NCBI GenBank assembly: GCA_947561395.2
Contig: OX387195.1
Span: 25,187,126 to 25,251,125, forward strand
Reading direction: 5' to 3'
Source: Buxus sempervirens
Lineage: Eukaryota; Streptophyta; Magnoliopsida; Buxales; Buxaceae
Length of the DNA: 64,000 nt
Part shown: positions 1 through 11,667 of the stretch, piece after piece
How the letters are laid out: every line of letters begins with the position of its first letter
Position numbering within the stretch: the stretch's first letter is position 1
Translations under genes and position numbers: made by a program
The notes under the pieces: model-generated
What the model was told of the DNA's origin: nothing
Seen by the model: the letters and a program-made list of their open reading frames with translations, nothing else
Databases searched by the model: none

Positions 1-75
1 ATATGTCTGAGGTCAGTGAAATCATTCAAACTGGTTCATGGAATCAGTTGACTCACTTTTGAATTGTTTTAACAG

Positions 76-184
76 CTCGCAGGCACAAATACCAAATCCT
101 GATGATGAAGAGAGGGGCAGGGATCTTGATAGACCAAGACGAGCCCCTCCACCTCCCCGAGGAAAGCCCCCAGGAAGACCTTAA
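76..184 (+). CDS. Small secreted proline/arginine-rich peptide, paralogue 1 (last exon only)
   Basis: This is the 3' exon of the first of three tandem paralogues. It follows an acceptor (TTTTAACAG, ending at 75) and closes at a TAA at 182-184. Entering in the phase used by its paralogues it gives about 36 residues ending in DRPRRAPPPPRGKPPGRP. That tail matches the other two copies at the core D-R-P-R-x-x-P-P-x-P. The signal-peptide exon should lie left of the window, so the start cannot be given. The sequence after the stop has a CATGATTATGGCATCAT stretch resembling the segment after the stop of paralogue 3. I do not recognise the family. Processing to a short C-terminal peptide is an inference from size and composition. 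Confidence 0.6.
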
Positions 185-1584
185 CCGGCCTACTGGTGGT
201 GAGATGAGAGATCACAGGCACGGAGCAGTGCATTTCATGATTATGGCATCATATATAAACTAGCGTGCTTAAGACTAATATTTATGTATTTGATGAATAT
301 ATATCACCTCCCTCCATTGTAAGGTAGATGTTTGCTCATGTATGATGAGTTAGTTAATATATATATTTTAAATGTTTTTAATAGTGATGTAATTGAGAAG
401 TGCAATCGGAAAATATTTTAATAACTGTTTTTACTTTTTTGTTTTAACCTGTTTTACTACATTGAGCTCAAAGCAAAGCAAAGGTTCTAGCTAGGTAAGG
501 GAAATTAAATATCTACGGAAAAGTAAATTTGATGTCCGCAAAGAAGGGAAATCTATTACTGTTATAAAGCAAAGAGAGGGTTTTCCGGTTGATATTTTGC
601 ACCGAAAATGCCCTCCAAATAATCCCGATATTACAATTTTGTTACCCCACATCACCATCATAACCAACTCGATGAAATCGTATATAATTTTGACCTAAAT
701 TGGCCCAATATTGTTTCTCTAAGTGGGCGCTACATAAAAAGCACCAATATTGGGATTGCTCCACATGGAAGAATCTCACTTAAAAAGCAATGCTCCTCTT
801 TGTTTCTAATTTGTTACACGTATAGTGCGTGCATTTGCCTATTTATAAGAATTTAAAATTCTGCTAATATGTTTCAGAAAAATTTAAAACCATAGTAATA
901 TCCAACAAGAAAAAGTAACATATATAGACTGGATTATGATAACCTAAACTGAAGCGAAGTGAAGTGCCCATCGATCCCATAGTGGACTTCTCAGATAGGC
1001 AATCCTGGAACTCAAGAAGGTTAGAAAACAAATTTTATGGATAATTTTAACGGTGGAATGCATTCAGCTTTGGAGCAAACTAAATATCTCTGGCTTCATC
1101 ACCTGCTCAAATTTTTCTTTAAAGTGGATAGTTCCAGCACTATGTATATATGGTTCAAACAGCCTAATTAAAAGTTCTGCGTCACCTGCCCAAATTTTGC
1201 TCTAAATTGGGCAGTTCTAGTATTAGGAATGGTGAACTCAAATGATGTCAATTGTCAGGTCACTACCAAACATAACGAGCCTGATCTGCATAACTTCTTC
1301 AGCTGCTTAAGTTTTCAGTCTATTTGACTTCCAAGCAGTAACAATAACAACTTCCAAACACGAATTCGAGAATGGTTAAAATCTACGGTCCTGTCTGTGT
1401 TTGGAACCTTGGATTTGGGGAGAAAAGAAAAGAAAGCTAAAAAGGAAAAGAAAAATACTGATTTTATTTTCTTTTTTTGATGTTTGGATGAGATGAGAAA
1501 TGAGAAGAAAAAAATATATTTTAGTAAAGATGATGGGGTGGGGTGGTGGGCAGTGGTGCCAAGTGGCAGTGGGTGTGGTGGCAG
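185..1584. other. Spacer between peptide paralogues 1 and 2, no gene seen
   Basis: AT-rich non-coding sequence. It begins with the likely 3' untranslated region of paralogue 1. I see no exon, terminal inverted repeat or RNA gene that I can support. Confidence 0.4.
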
Positions 1585-1770
1585 GAAGTGGCAATGGGTG
1601 GTGGTGGTGGTGGTTGGCGGTGGTCGGTGGTGGTGGCTGGTGGGTGGTGGTGGTGGGCGGTGGTGGTGGGTGGTGGTTGGCGGTGGTGGTGGTCGGTAGT
1701 AGTGGCGGGCGATGGTGGGTTGTGGTGGTAGTGGGTGATGGGTTATGGTGGTGGTCGATGGTGCTAGTGA
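1585..1770. repeat. GGT/TGG-rich simple-sequence tract
   Basis: Degenerate trinucleotide repeat dominated by GGT on the plus strand, with occasional GGC and TCGG interruptions. It opens several spurious reading frames (Gly/Trp/Val-rich on plus, His/Pro/Thr-rich on minus). No splice sites or gene context support translation. It lies about 0.8 kb upstream of peptide paralogue 2. Confidence 0.8.
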
Positions 1771-2384
1771 TGGGATGGGTGAGTGGCGTGAATAGTGATA
1801 AGTGATGGTAAATTTTATTTTTTTTCAAAATTCCTACCTTTTTGGAAAAAAAATTTTTCACATTGGAAAGAAAGAGGAAAGAAAACTTAGAGAGAGAGGG
1901 AAAACTTTTGATAGTCAATTATGTTGTGATTAGCTTGCAACATTTGAAATATTTAGAATAATCCTCAAGATGACCAGTTTATCCCATCTCAAATCAAGCC
2001 CCATGGAGGATACTTTTGAAAGCATGAATAATTAATTTCATGATTTAATATCAGGCGATCTCATATTCATATTGGCTCCAACACAACCCAACTGATCGAA
2101 AGCTTTGGATTAATGACCATCATCTTCCATTTGACATCTCTGTTAGGCCAAGTAGCTACTTAAAAACCAACCCCTTCAAATGCAAGAACGCAAATGCACC
2201 ACTGGGTATAACTATAAATATAAATATTTCAACTTGTAAATGAAACAGTACACATGTGACGACCAGAAGTTTCCCGTTAGATTAATTCAAATATATTTTT
2301 CAGGGTCAAAGAGATAATTATTTTAACCCCATTAACGCAAATTCAATGGGTTGATTGGGTGTTGTACAACGTGGATCTGATAGA

Positions 2385-2420
2385 AGTCTGAAAGCATCTG
2401 GAGTAGGTTTTGATTTGGTC
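2385..2420 (+). promoter_or_regulatory. Conserved upstream block of peptide gene 2
   Basis: A 32-base block starting AGTCTGAAAGCATCT and continuing to TAGGTTTTGATTT recurs at 4065-4096 with only two mismatches. Its first base lies 183 bases before the ATG here and 156 bases before it in paralogue 3. The flanks are much less alike. A TATA-like run (TATATATAAG, about 2465-2474) lies between the block and the ATG. A shared regulatory role is inferred; it could simply be duplicated sequence that has not yet diverged. Confidence 0.5.
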
Positions 2421-2567
2421 GCTCAAGCACCGCTTAATACGAAAGTAAAACCGTGTGAGACAATATATATATAAGGGCGAATTACGATCCTACAGGAGAG
2501 AAGCTAGTACTTGTGCAACACAAATATCCTTAAAAGTCCCGCAGGCGAGTGAGATTTCTGATCAAAG

Positions 2568-2885
2568 ATGGGGTTGATGTGGCTACTTCTGCGCCTATGT
2601 TGCCTCATCCTTCTCCTCTCTCATCTCACTACTTGTCAAAGGTGAGTTGAATCATAATACCTCGATCATGCAGTAGTACTGTTGATCTACTTTAAATCCC
2701 AAGTGTTTTGTTTCAATATATTGGATTAATTGTGTTGGCTGACACATTTGGAATTATTTAACAGCGATCTGCAAACACCAGTTACACCACCACCGCCAAA
2801 GAGGGAAGAAGTTTGGGGCAAGAGCAAAGATAGGCCAAGACCAGGCCCTCCATCTCCAGGAGGAAGGCACCCAATACGTCCATAG
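2568..2885 (+). CDS. Small secreted proline/arginine-rich peptide, paralogue 2
   Basis: Exons 2568..2641 and 2765..2885, phase-consistent, 64 residues. Exon 1 is almost entirely a signal peptide: MGLMWLLLRLCCLILLLSHL, then TTCQ, with the intron just after the likely cleavage region. Exon 2 encodes a short charged, proline-rich tail ending DRPRPGPPSPGGRHPIRP before TAG. The intron is GTGAG...ACAG. No cysteine framework remains after cleavage, so this is not a defensin or RALF type. Proline and basic residues recall hydroxyproline-rich or post-translationally modified signalling peptides (CEP, PIP, systemin-like), but the sequence fits none of those signatures. The first ATG of exon 1 was chosen because its paralogue starts at the same place. 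Function unknown; an apoplastic signalling or antimicrobial role is inference. Confidence 0.72.
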
Positions 2886-3465
2886 GCGCAATGGTTCATA
2901 CAATACTCATGAAATCATAAAAGGGATGCTTAGGATTTGAGTTTTTTTTTTTCCCCCTTTTTCTGCAAGATAATGGGATCGTGTAATGCAAATATGCAGA
3001 TGTTTTAACAGTACTGAAATACCTCAAGACAGTTGAGGCTAAGTGTATAGTAAGGCTTGTATCCATTTATTGACTCAATATAAGTCACATATATAACAAG
3101 CATTGAACTGGTACAAAAGAGAGAGAGAAGAATACGCAAAACCTCAAAACTGCTACCGCAATGAACAATGAGTTATGAAGCAAAGTCACTCTACATGGCA
3201 GGAGGCAAGAGCTTACCGCGTCCAAGCAGAGCACTGCTTATCATGGCAAACTTGAACGCTGTGTCATCTGTGTCTCTAACCAAGACTGAAAACCCTTCCC
3301 ACCAAAGACATTAGTCGGGTACACGTGTAGTATTGCACATTTGCACGTATAAAGAAAGGGATAAAAATGAGGGGAAACGGTTTCACAACTTATTTTTAAG
3401 TTTTTAAAAAATTGAGACACTTTTGACTACTGTACCCCTATATTAATAGATCTTTACAATGATGT

Positions 3466-3806
3466 GTAGGTTTGTTTAAAAAAGTTCACATTTTGGTTGG
3501 CACGGTTCTCAAGGGACACAAGGCATTATGTATAGTTTAAGATTAAAGAAACTTGAAAAAGGGAGTTATTCCACATTCTTTGAAAAAGGCGTTATGTATA
3601 GTCCTTTTTTTGGTAACATTTTTTTTAAAGAATGTGGAATAACTCCCTTTTTCAAGTTTCGTTAATCTTTTTTTTGGTAACATTTTTTTTAAAGAATGTG
3701 GAATAACTCCCTTTTTCAAGTTTCGTTAATCTTAAACTATACATAACGCCTAGTGTCCCTTGAGAACCGTGCCAACCAAAATGTGAACTTTTTTAAACAA
3801 ATCTAC
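3466..3806. mobile_element. Foldback MITE with long inverted arms
   Basis: The left arm (3466 to about 3587, beginning GTAGGTTTGTTTAAAAAAG) is repeated inverted at about 3680-3806, with arms of roughly 120 bases and few mismatches. The centre holds a direct duplication of about 60 bases (TTTTTGGTAACATTTTTTTT followed by part of the arm). It has no coding capacity. It lies between peptide paralogues 2 and 3. I could not settle the target duplication, so the superfamily is open. Confidence 0.65.
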
Positions 3807-4064
3807 CGTTATGTATAGTCAAGTCAATGCGTTTATTATGTGTTCATCAAGGTAGCTGATTAATGGTCTTTTTTTTTTTTTTTTATGGGAAAGAAGAAAT
3901 ATTATAAATATTAAGAGTTATTCCGGTACAAATCTTGAATGAGTCCTACCCAAAAAATCATCCGAAACCAGCCTTCTTATACTATCTGGAATGTGAGTCT
4001 TCCACAAGCAAGGGAATTTATGGGGAAGCCAATTCTGTTGCGGACGGCTTGGAGCATGATTAAC

Positions 4065-4096
4065 AGTCTGAAAGCATCTCGATTAGGTTTTGATTT
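4065..4096 (+). promoter_or_regulatory. Conserved upstream block of peptide gene 3
   Basis: Second copy of the block at 2385-2420: same AGTCTGAAAGCATCT start and TAGGTTTTGATTT end, 30 of 32 bases identical. It begins 156 bases before the ATG of paralogue 3. Confidence 0.5.
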
Positions 4097-4220
4097 ACCA
4101 CTCCATTAATTGCCCAGCTTCTGCTTTCAGATCACTCTGTAAATACCAATCAGTGTAAGACGGTTTAAGATCAAAGAAAAGTGAGAGAACTGTTTGTGCG
4201 ACGTAATTCTCAGACGAAAG

Positions 4221-4520
4221 ATGGAGTTGTTGCCGCTACTTCTCCGCATATGTTGCCTCATCCTTCTCCTCTCTCATGTCACTTGTCAGAGGTGAGTTTA
4301 ATTAAAAAAACTTCTCACAGACCCTCCTGAGCTTTTAACTCCCAAGGGTTTTGGTTCTATATCTGGGGTTCTGATTTCTCTTACACTTGTAATTCCTTGT
4401 AACAGAGATCCGCCTACATTACCAAAGGTTCCTGATAGGGGCAGGGGCAAAGATAGGCCAAGGCCAGCCCCTCCATCTCCCGCAGGAGGGCGCCCAAGAC
4501 GACCATCGCCTACCCAGTAA
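4221..4520 (+). CDS. Small secreted proline/arginine-rich peptide, paralogue 3
   Basis: Exons 4221..4291 and 4406..4520, phase-consistent, 61 residues. Exon 1 gives the signal peptide MELLPLLLRICCLILLLSHV then TCQ, nearly identical to paralogue 2 (shared CCLILLLSH). Exon 2 gives a short Pro/Arg/Lys-rich tail including GKDRPRPAPPSPAGGRP, ending SPTQ before TAA. The G-K-(S)-K-D-R-P-R-P-x-P-P-S-P core is the best conserved part of exon 2, as expected if it is the mature peptide. The tail is longer than in paralogue 2 and ends differently, so the exact C-terminus seems free to vary. Not assigned to a named family; secretion is supported by sequence, function is not. Confidence 0.72.
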
Positions 4521-5525
4521 GTTGCAGGAAGAGAGGTCATGGCATCATAGATGGTGTTCCTAGTATTATGAAGAAACATTTGATTAATTCCCCTCCATTA
4601 TATGGTTCATTTGATTTAGTTTCTGTAATGGGATATTCAATCTGTATCATCGAATATTTTTAATAGTGAAACATAAATTACCTTCATCCTCTTTATTTTA
4701 TTAGCCCCTATTTATCAAATCTCCTAAATCAATCTAGCCATTGACCAACCAAAAACCAAGAAGAAATGAGGAGTTCTACGTACTGGCCAAAGCCTTTGCA
4801 TGACATGCAATTACCAACCATGTAGAGTCCCTTGATCAGTTTAAGAAACTGGACTTTACCCACCATGTATTTCACAAGTAGCAGGGGTTCGTGCCATTTC
4901 TGTAAGGGCCATGTGTGCCGTTTCACCAAAATTTCACTAATATGCTGCTCATGCTGCCACATTTTTTGCACAGCTAGGACAAAAAATTCCAAAGTAAATA
5001 AAATCCACGCAAGATACCTCATACCGAATCATGGCAAATGTTGTAAATCAAGAAGTAAATAATTCCAAACAAACAGTGGTAGCAGTAATCAAATCCCAAA
5101 GAACAGCATCAAAGATATACCAGTATTCTCCAAAAATTGTATGCAACTACAATGAATCAACAGATACAGGTAGCTTACAATGGGATGTAAGTTTACTAAC
5201 CTCTTCAAGAGCCAACTTCATCATAAACCCGCAAGACAGAAAACACTCACTACCATACAGAAAAGCAATATCTCAAAGCACGTAATCACTCAACCCTCAA
5301 TTCGAAAAATCTTCATATATGTCGAAAGCAAAATGATACCTTCATGCATGGTGAGTTCATGAAGCTAGAGCATTGAATGTCACATGTTCAAGAAAGAAAC
5401 TGTACATTGCACATATCATCTATGTCTCCAAGCGAGACCAAAATCCGCCCAACTTAGGATTTCTGGCCATTTTTCTCAGACAAAACCAAAGTCAAATGAA
5501 GAAGACACCAGGACCTGGCAGGTTT
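4521..5525. other. Intergenic spacer, no gene seen
   Basis: Probable 3' sequence of peptide gene 3 followed by the 3' flank of the minus-strand TPR gene. Short open frames here (for example 4729-5022 minus, 5031-5285 plus) lack splice signals or recognisable motifs, and I do not support them. Confidence 0.4.
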
Positions 5526-6001
5526 TTATCTGTATAGACGTGGAAGAACTTCATGGGCACTCACATCCAAAGCCTCTGGATACCTGAAAGTCATGGTATT
5601 TAAGATTCCATGTGGTTGCTAGAAAAGCCAAGAAATACTAAGCAAAACAATCACCCTATAGGTAGAAGAATGAACATGAAATCTGACACCCACCATTGCA
5701 ATCTGTCAATTAATTTTTTATGCTGCAATTTTTTTCTGGCTGTGTAAAGAATGTAATCATCAAACCACAATTATGTCAAGTGGATAATTACACTCAAGAC
5801 AGAATCAAACAATGTTTTCCATTATTAGTGTATCAGACACTTCGACAATGTGTCTCCATAGAAATATAGTGTGATTACACTAGAGACAGTTTATGATTTG
5901 TAAAAAACTTCATTCCCTTGTATATAAACACACATTGCTTTAACCATTCAGCTTAGGTGTTTGCATCCTTATGTGTCTCAGAGAGTGTGTGCGTGCCACT
6001 C

Positions 6002-6057
<56 letters not shown>

Positions 6058-6906
6058 ACAATGTCTGCCCCTTCTCAGTTGAACTAGGAATAAACCACAA
6101 TTTCCGTAGCTTAGGTGACTCAAATTGAACAAAGAAACCATCACTTTGCCCATGCCTCCATTTCCTGGAACCTTGTCCTTTCCATACCTGCGACCTTTGA
6201 TATATGAGACAGCACTATTTGGCATGGTTAAAATTTCAATTTTGTGCAACTTAGGAAATTTTGGTTTCTCATTACACTAATCAAACTGGAATCCAAAAAT
6301 TATTTATCATTTGAGTAAAGGATCTGGTTAATATCGAGAAAAGATTTTTCAAAACATTTAGCTATTTCAGAAATTTATATTTTTATATCTCAAAATGCTA
6401 AAAGACAGATATATTATTAACAAAATACCTAAAACCGGGCAAACATGTCCACAATTTCAGCAGTAAAAAGCAACTTCAAAACTCAGAAGCTAATTAAAAG
6501 TGCCTGGGCTCATCCAGATAGTAGTTGTTTATTCTTGGAAAGCTGGCAGTAGAAAAGCAATTGCAAACTTCAGAATGTGCTTTCTAGACTATGCCCTTTT
6601 TAGTATGGTGGTGCATTTTGAATAAGATAAACAAGAATATTAGAAGGCACAGAAAGATCCTGTAAAAAATGTTAAACAAGATTTTCTGTTATATATCACT
6701 ATGGAGTTCAACTGACCAAGAGCTGGGAGAATGGATTTTGTCTCCTACATGGATAAGATTTTACGCCTCTGGTAACAATCTTCATTCTCTGTTTCTGTCT
6801 CTTATTTTATTCTCTTCCATTTTTTGTAACCTTTCTCTGAGTTTCTCTCATTCCTTCAATCCTTTTTCTACTTGTCCTATGAAAATTACTAGAACTATGT
6901 ACAAGT

Positions 6907-6952
<46 letters not shown>

Positions 6953-9900
6953 TTTTGAGAGGGTGGAGTAGCTTTTCATTTTATGATAAGTCAGTAGAAA
7001 TTACCAGAATTTCTTAAAATTTTGTTTCAAGGAAAAGAACAAACCCAAAGGAAATCACTGGACAAAAGAAAACAGAATATACTGCCAAAAGAAGAAGAGG
7101 AGGGGGGATAGAGATAGAAACTTATGATTTATGTTAATTTCAATCAAATTCAAGTTATTTATCTAAAATTTAAGCGAACCCAAATCCTTCTCAGTACATT
7201 CAAGTTTGATCTGGATAGATTGTCAGTCATCTGTTCTGGAGCAGCAGAAACCCCATAACCTCCCAAATAGACCTTTCCTGGGTCCCCTAGTTGATGATTC
7301 CAAGGCTAGATCAAGCACATCTAACAATTGCAGCCATCTAAAGACTGATTTACAACGAATTATCCAAAACTATTCATGTAGCTAACCAAACAAAGATCAT
7401 CTGAGAAAACCGAATTTTGACCTAGAAATGTGGAGGAGTGTTTGGGTTACCCAAGAATTATTGTCACACATGCCGTCGATTTCACGTGATGAGAGGATAC
7501 AGTGTTTTACCTGAGGATAAGAGATGATACTTTTGGGAGTGGCCAAGCAAGCTGCTCTGGAAAAGGATTCCTCTGCATACTGCCTAAGAAATGAAAAACA
7601 GCTGCTGTGTGTATGTGGTGATTCAAATGCCTGTGTGATTGATAAGATAATGTTAAGCAACTAAAAAGTAATAATAGAAAAAGGAAAGAAAAAGTGAAAA
7701 AATACAACATACAAGCTGAAACTAAAAGAACAGAACAGAAAAATTATCATCTGCAACTATAGAGATTAGAAGCTTCATATACAATATTATACTCGCCAAA
7801 TAGGGCTTTCATCAGTAGTTCAACAAGAAAAAATAAGGTCTGCAAATGCTTCAGTGACAAAATCAATTACCATGAAGACTAAGATTGAGATTTTTAACAT
7901 GAAAAACGATAATGAATCAAGTAACATAGGAGATTTAATACCTTATCAATGTTGACAACAGGGGCATACTTATCAGTGTCTGTCTTTCCATCTTCAAGAA
8001 GGAAATTAACTCTTGCATCTACTTTTGCAGATTCATGCCATGATTTTATAGCTGTCTCCATTATATAGATTAGAAAAGAAAATATATCTTTCCAGCATTC
8101 TTCAGCTCCGTATTTTTCTGACTGCAAGGAGAACGCCAAAATTAATCCTCACTCTTCTGAGATTTACACAAAATTTTATTCACATGGTCGAAATAAGTTC
8201 TTCCAATATTAAGCATATAACTTCTTGAGTAACCTCATGCCTGTGATATAAATATGTCAACAAGACTTTGAAACCCCTATATATGTTAGATGGAAGGACA
8301 GAAACAAAATATCCACCACTGAATTAAAGCAATCTATGAGAGTCAAACAAAAGTAACTATTGTTGACAAATATTTAATACCATAAATTTCACAAATACAC
8401 GGTTTTGCGTGAACCCATATGTCAATCCAATCAAGTAGAACTCTTAACATCTTAAGAGAACACACCAGTTCTGATTTAAATGAGTTTAAATGCTTTGCCA
8501 CGTCAAAATCGGATCTCAACTTCTCCACTTCCTGGGCTCTCCTTTGATCTCTTGCCAATTGTTCAATTTTCCTTATTTTTTTTGAAACCTCTGTACTCTC
8601 TGGATTTTTCTGTAAAGCAATTTGTAAAGCAGCTAAGGCCTGCATTAGAGAATAATGGAGAAATCAGCTCGCAAATGCCAAAACTATGGTTTGCTGTCCA
8701 GAAGATTACCGAAACAAAAAGAATGGCATATCAACATACATCATCATGTCTTCCCATGGCCTCTAGTATACATCCTTTTCTGAAATGGCCCTAGACGTAC
8801 ATCAAAACCATAGCTGCTTAAGAAAACCATAGGAATTGACATTTATTAAAGATTTGGCCAATATACCTTTTCCCACTGAGGATTCAAGGAAATTGTTGTC
8901 TCAGCATCAGCAAGTGCTTTGTTAAGCTTTACCAGATGCAGAAATGCAGCAGCTCGGTTGCTGTCAAATGAGAACACAGCATAATGAAGATGAATTATTT
9001 AGAAAAGTACACCAAATGTGAGATGCATGCAACGAATATGCAAAAGCTACTCAGATTTCACAAAATTACAAAAGGCACCAAAATTCTAATCTAGAAATCA
9101 GGTAAACATAAAACAAGCATTAATAGTTATCATGACTAGCTCTTAAGCCTATTACCTTCCCACCTTGTTTAAAACAATATCACATCATTGGACACATTGT
9201 CCACACCAACCAACCACACAAAACCCTTTGATCACAACAACAACCCGAAGTGAGGATGCAAGTGTTCAAAGGGAGCACTCACAGAGATCTTCAGCTTTGT
9301 ATAAGCCAAGCTGCATGGATTCCTATCTCCCAATTATTCCTCATGCTGTGTAGATGGAATAATTTAGACAAACCTAAGCTAGCATCCTTCTCGTCCTTTT
9401 TAAACGAAGGAAGGGTGACTACTAGTGGCAGGTTCTTAAGTCTCAAAATTCCTTGCGGATTAAGACAATTTTAAAATTTTAAAGCTAATCAACTATAAAA
9501 ATAAATAATCTGGCGTCATTTGCTAGAATAAAACCATCCTATTGAATTGTCATATCCCCGTATGTCCCAATAAATATTCAAAGTTAACAAAATCCTGCCC
9601 CGGAAGAGACAGGTGAATTGATTCTTCAGTCCTTATAGCCCATTAGAAATCCCTCAGTGTTACCTTCTCGACCATCCAGTTAATGTTAGTTCTAGACAGC
9701 AATCCACGTTCACTAATGAACACATATGAGCAGTAATATCTCCACTAAATTTTTCAAGACATTCATGAACATACAAAGTTCAATATATAAGCATCCTTAA
9801 GGTTCAATCCAATGTTTAACCTTTTCGCATACTACTTTCTTTCAGTCCACATTTATAGAAGGAAAAAGGAGCAACCAAATTTGCATTTCGAGCTACAGTT

Positions 9901-10150
9901 CCAAATTTGAACAAGCTAAAAAGGAGGAAGAGCAAGGGAAAATAAAAAATAAATTCGTCAAATATAAAGCCCTAGTTTTCTACCTGTAAAGAGTAGGGTT
10001 TGAAGGATCGTTTTTAATGGCCTGAGTGTAAAGAGCAGCGGCTTTGAGATAGTTCCCGGCTTTGAAGAACTCGTTCCCCTGATCTTTCAAAGTAACCCAA
10101 CTTTCTGATGCCCGTGCAGCTGCAGCTGATGTTGCTTCTGTTTCTGACAT
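5526..10150 (-). CDS. TPR3: TPR co-chaperone-like protein (TPR3-like)
   Basis: Eight exons, complement of 9984..10150, 8867..8960, 8740..8790, 8466..8639, 7942..8121, 7511..7630, 6054..6187 and 5526..5583; all GT-AG and phase-consistent, 325 residues. The N-terminus holds three tandem TPR motifs (about residues 18-120), with WVTLKDQGNEFFKAGNYLKA and YSNRAAAFLHLVKLNKAL typical of Hsp90/Hsp70-binding clamp TPRs. A basic linker (KIRKIEQLARDQRRAQEVEK) follows, then a plant-conserved C-terminal domain with SEKYGAEECWKD, DTDKYAPVVNID and WFIPSSTEKGQTLC. It resembles the Arabidopsis TPR3 type in order and length. The expected role is a cytosolic adaptor for Hsp90/Hsp70; the C-terminal domain has no known activity that I can name. 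The gene is unusual for a pure C39 tract (6908-6946) in intron 6 and a dinucleotide repeat touching the exon 7 donor. Confidence 0.88.
6001..6053. repeat. Compound (GT)n(GA)n microsatellite abutting a splice donor
   Basis: GT repeats followed by GA repeats on the plus strand. On the sense (minus) strand of the TPR gene it reads GTCTCTCTCTC... immediately after exon 7, so the donor GT is the first dinucleotide of the repeat. Confidence 0.9.
6908..6946. repeat. Uninterrupted C39 homopolymer
   Basis: Thirty-nine consecutive C residues on the plus strand followed by CTC and a T run. It lies in intron 6 of the TPR gene, so the pre-mRNA would carry G39. Confidence 0.9.
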
Positions 10151-11667
10151 TTTATCCTATAATTCCAGTTAGGGTTCGTATTTGAATCTCTGTTTTGTTT
10201 TTAGGGTTTCTGATCTTGCTTTTGCCTCTTCGAACATACTCGAGACAACGAGACGACCGAAGGACTCTTGTTTCGTATAAGATCAAACTTCCGTTGATGG
10301 AAAGACCCGGACGGTTTAGTTCAAAACCCGGTTCAGCTTAACTAGATTTTCAAGATGAACCTCTCCAAACTTGGAAGGGGTTTTTTTTCTTCTTTTGAGA
10401 TTTAATAGGAATAAATCAGGTAATCAATTTAGATAAAAATATGATCACTAGAAATTTGCAATTACCTCTTTTTTGAGATCGTTTCATCTGAGTCATTCAG
10501 TGGTTCTAACATAAAACTTGCGGATGGATGGTACTTTTCAGTAATGGGGCCCACACCTCAAAATGTATCTCAACTGGTGGTTTCATTGAATCACCGGATT
10601 TTGGTTCTAGATTAAATGCTCACCTCTTTTCTATATTATTGTCAAGATATTGTTTTCTCTGATACCACTCAATGGTACTACAATGAAACTGACGAACACA
10701 TGCCCATTTTAGAAGGGGCCACATCCCTAAACTCCATCCAAGCCGATTGTATCTAGCGTTTCCGGGGTGGCGGTTGATGTGTCAAGTTTGGATGCTTCGA
10801 GGCTGAGGTGGCACGCTAGCAAAGTTTTGGGATGGCTCGAGATTATGTGTCAAAGAAAAGGCCGTTTGGGCTCCGGTACGTGGTGTCAAAGAAAGCTTCC
10901 CGGAGAAGCTTTCTTCTCGACGTTCTATCGCGAAGAAAGATCGAGAACTCCTCATCGACTGCCACAGTATCACGACGCTCGAAGCTTCATCAAATCTCCA
11001 AGGGCAGCACCTTCACAACAGCGTATCGGGGATCTGTCGAAAAAGCCCTTTCTCCTCCAACAACAAAAAAAAGAGCTTTCTGGAGAACTTTCTTCTCCAG
11101 TACCTGGCATATTGGGGATCTACGGAAAAAACCCTTGTCGCGCTTCTCAGGGCGACTCCTTGCTTCCCAACGGCGACTCTAGATGAAGCAATATGATCTG
11201 CTCTGTGAAGCAATCCACAACAGCCTTGCCGTTTCCGATCTCATATAGCAAAAGTCCCTCTTTCCGTCACCAACTCTCTTCGGTTCCCACTTTATAGGCA
11301 GGGAAAGTTCTAATACCGTTTTATCGCCCCGGAAGCCGATCGATCGCAGCCATCAAAGCCAACATCAAACTTCTGGATCATCAGGCATGATTGGCAACAG
11401 CTCAGAAACTTAAAATTGGCAGGTGGACTCAAAACAGAAGATTCGATTCACTTATGATGCTGGTTTCGTGGGCAACGAGAATCGCCAAAGCGCCAAAAAC
11501 AGATTTTGGGTTCTGGAAACCCCTATTTCCGGTAAGTGGTTTTGAATTGTGTGTGTGTTTTTTTTTAAACTCTTTTTTCGAAGTTAATGTTTTGTCCGAA
11601 TATATTTCTAATTATTGTGCTTTCTTTATTTCTTCATTTTCCTGTAAGTTGTTGTGTTGTTGTGTAG
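10151..11667. other. Spacer upstream of the TPR gene, unassigned open frames
   Basis: 10151-10330 is the likely 5' untranslated region and promoter of the minus-strand TPR gene. From about 10767 to 11390 the GC content rises and long frames open (10767-11186 and 10832-11182 plus), but the frames conflict and I recognise no domain. The stretch has imperfect internal repeats, such as GGGGATCTGTCGAAAAA near 11030 and GGGGATCTACGGAAAAAA near 11115, and GAAGCTTTCTTCTC / GAACTTTCTTCTC. It may be old mobile-element or exon debris. Confidence 0.3.

Noticed and set aside
1376..1918. 180-residue minus-strand frame rich in His/Pro/Thr, and Gly/Trp frames opposite
   Set aside because: Produced by the GGT trinucleotide tract; no splice sites, conserved domain or sensible start context.
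10767..11186. 139-residue plus-strand frame that looks like a gene
   Set aside because: No recognisable domain, overlapping frames equally open, internal imperfect repeats; not enough to call a gene.
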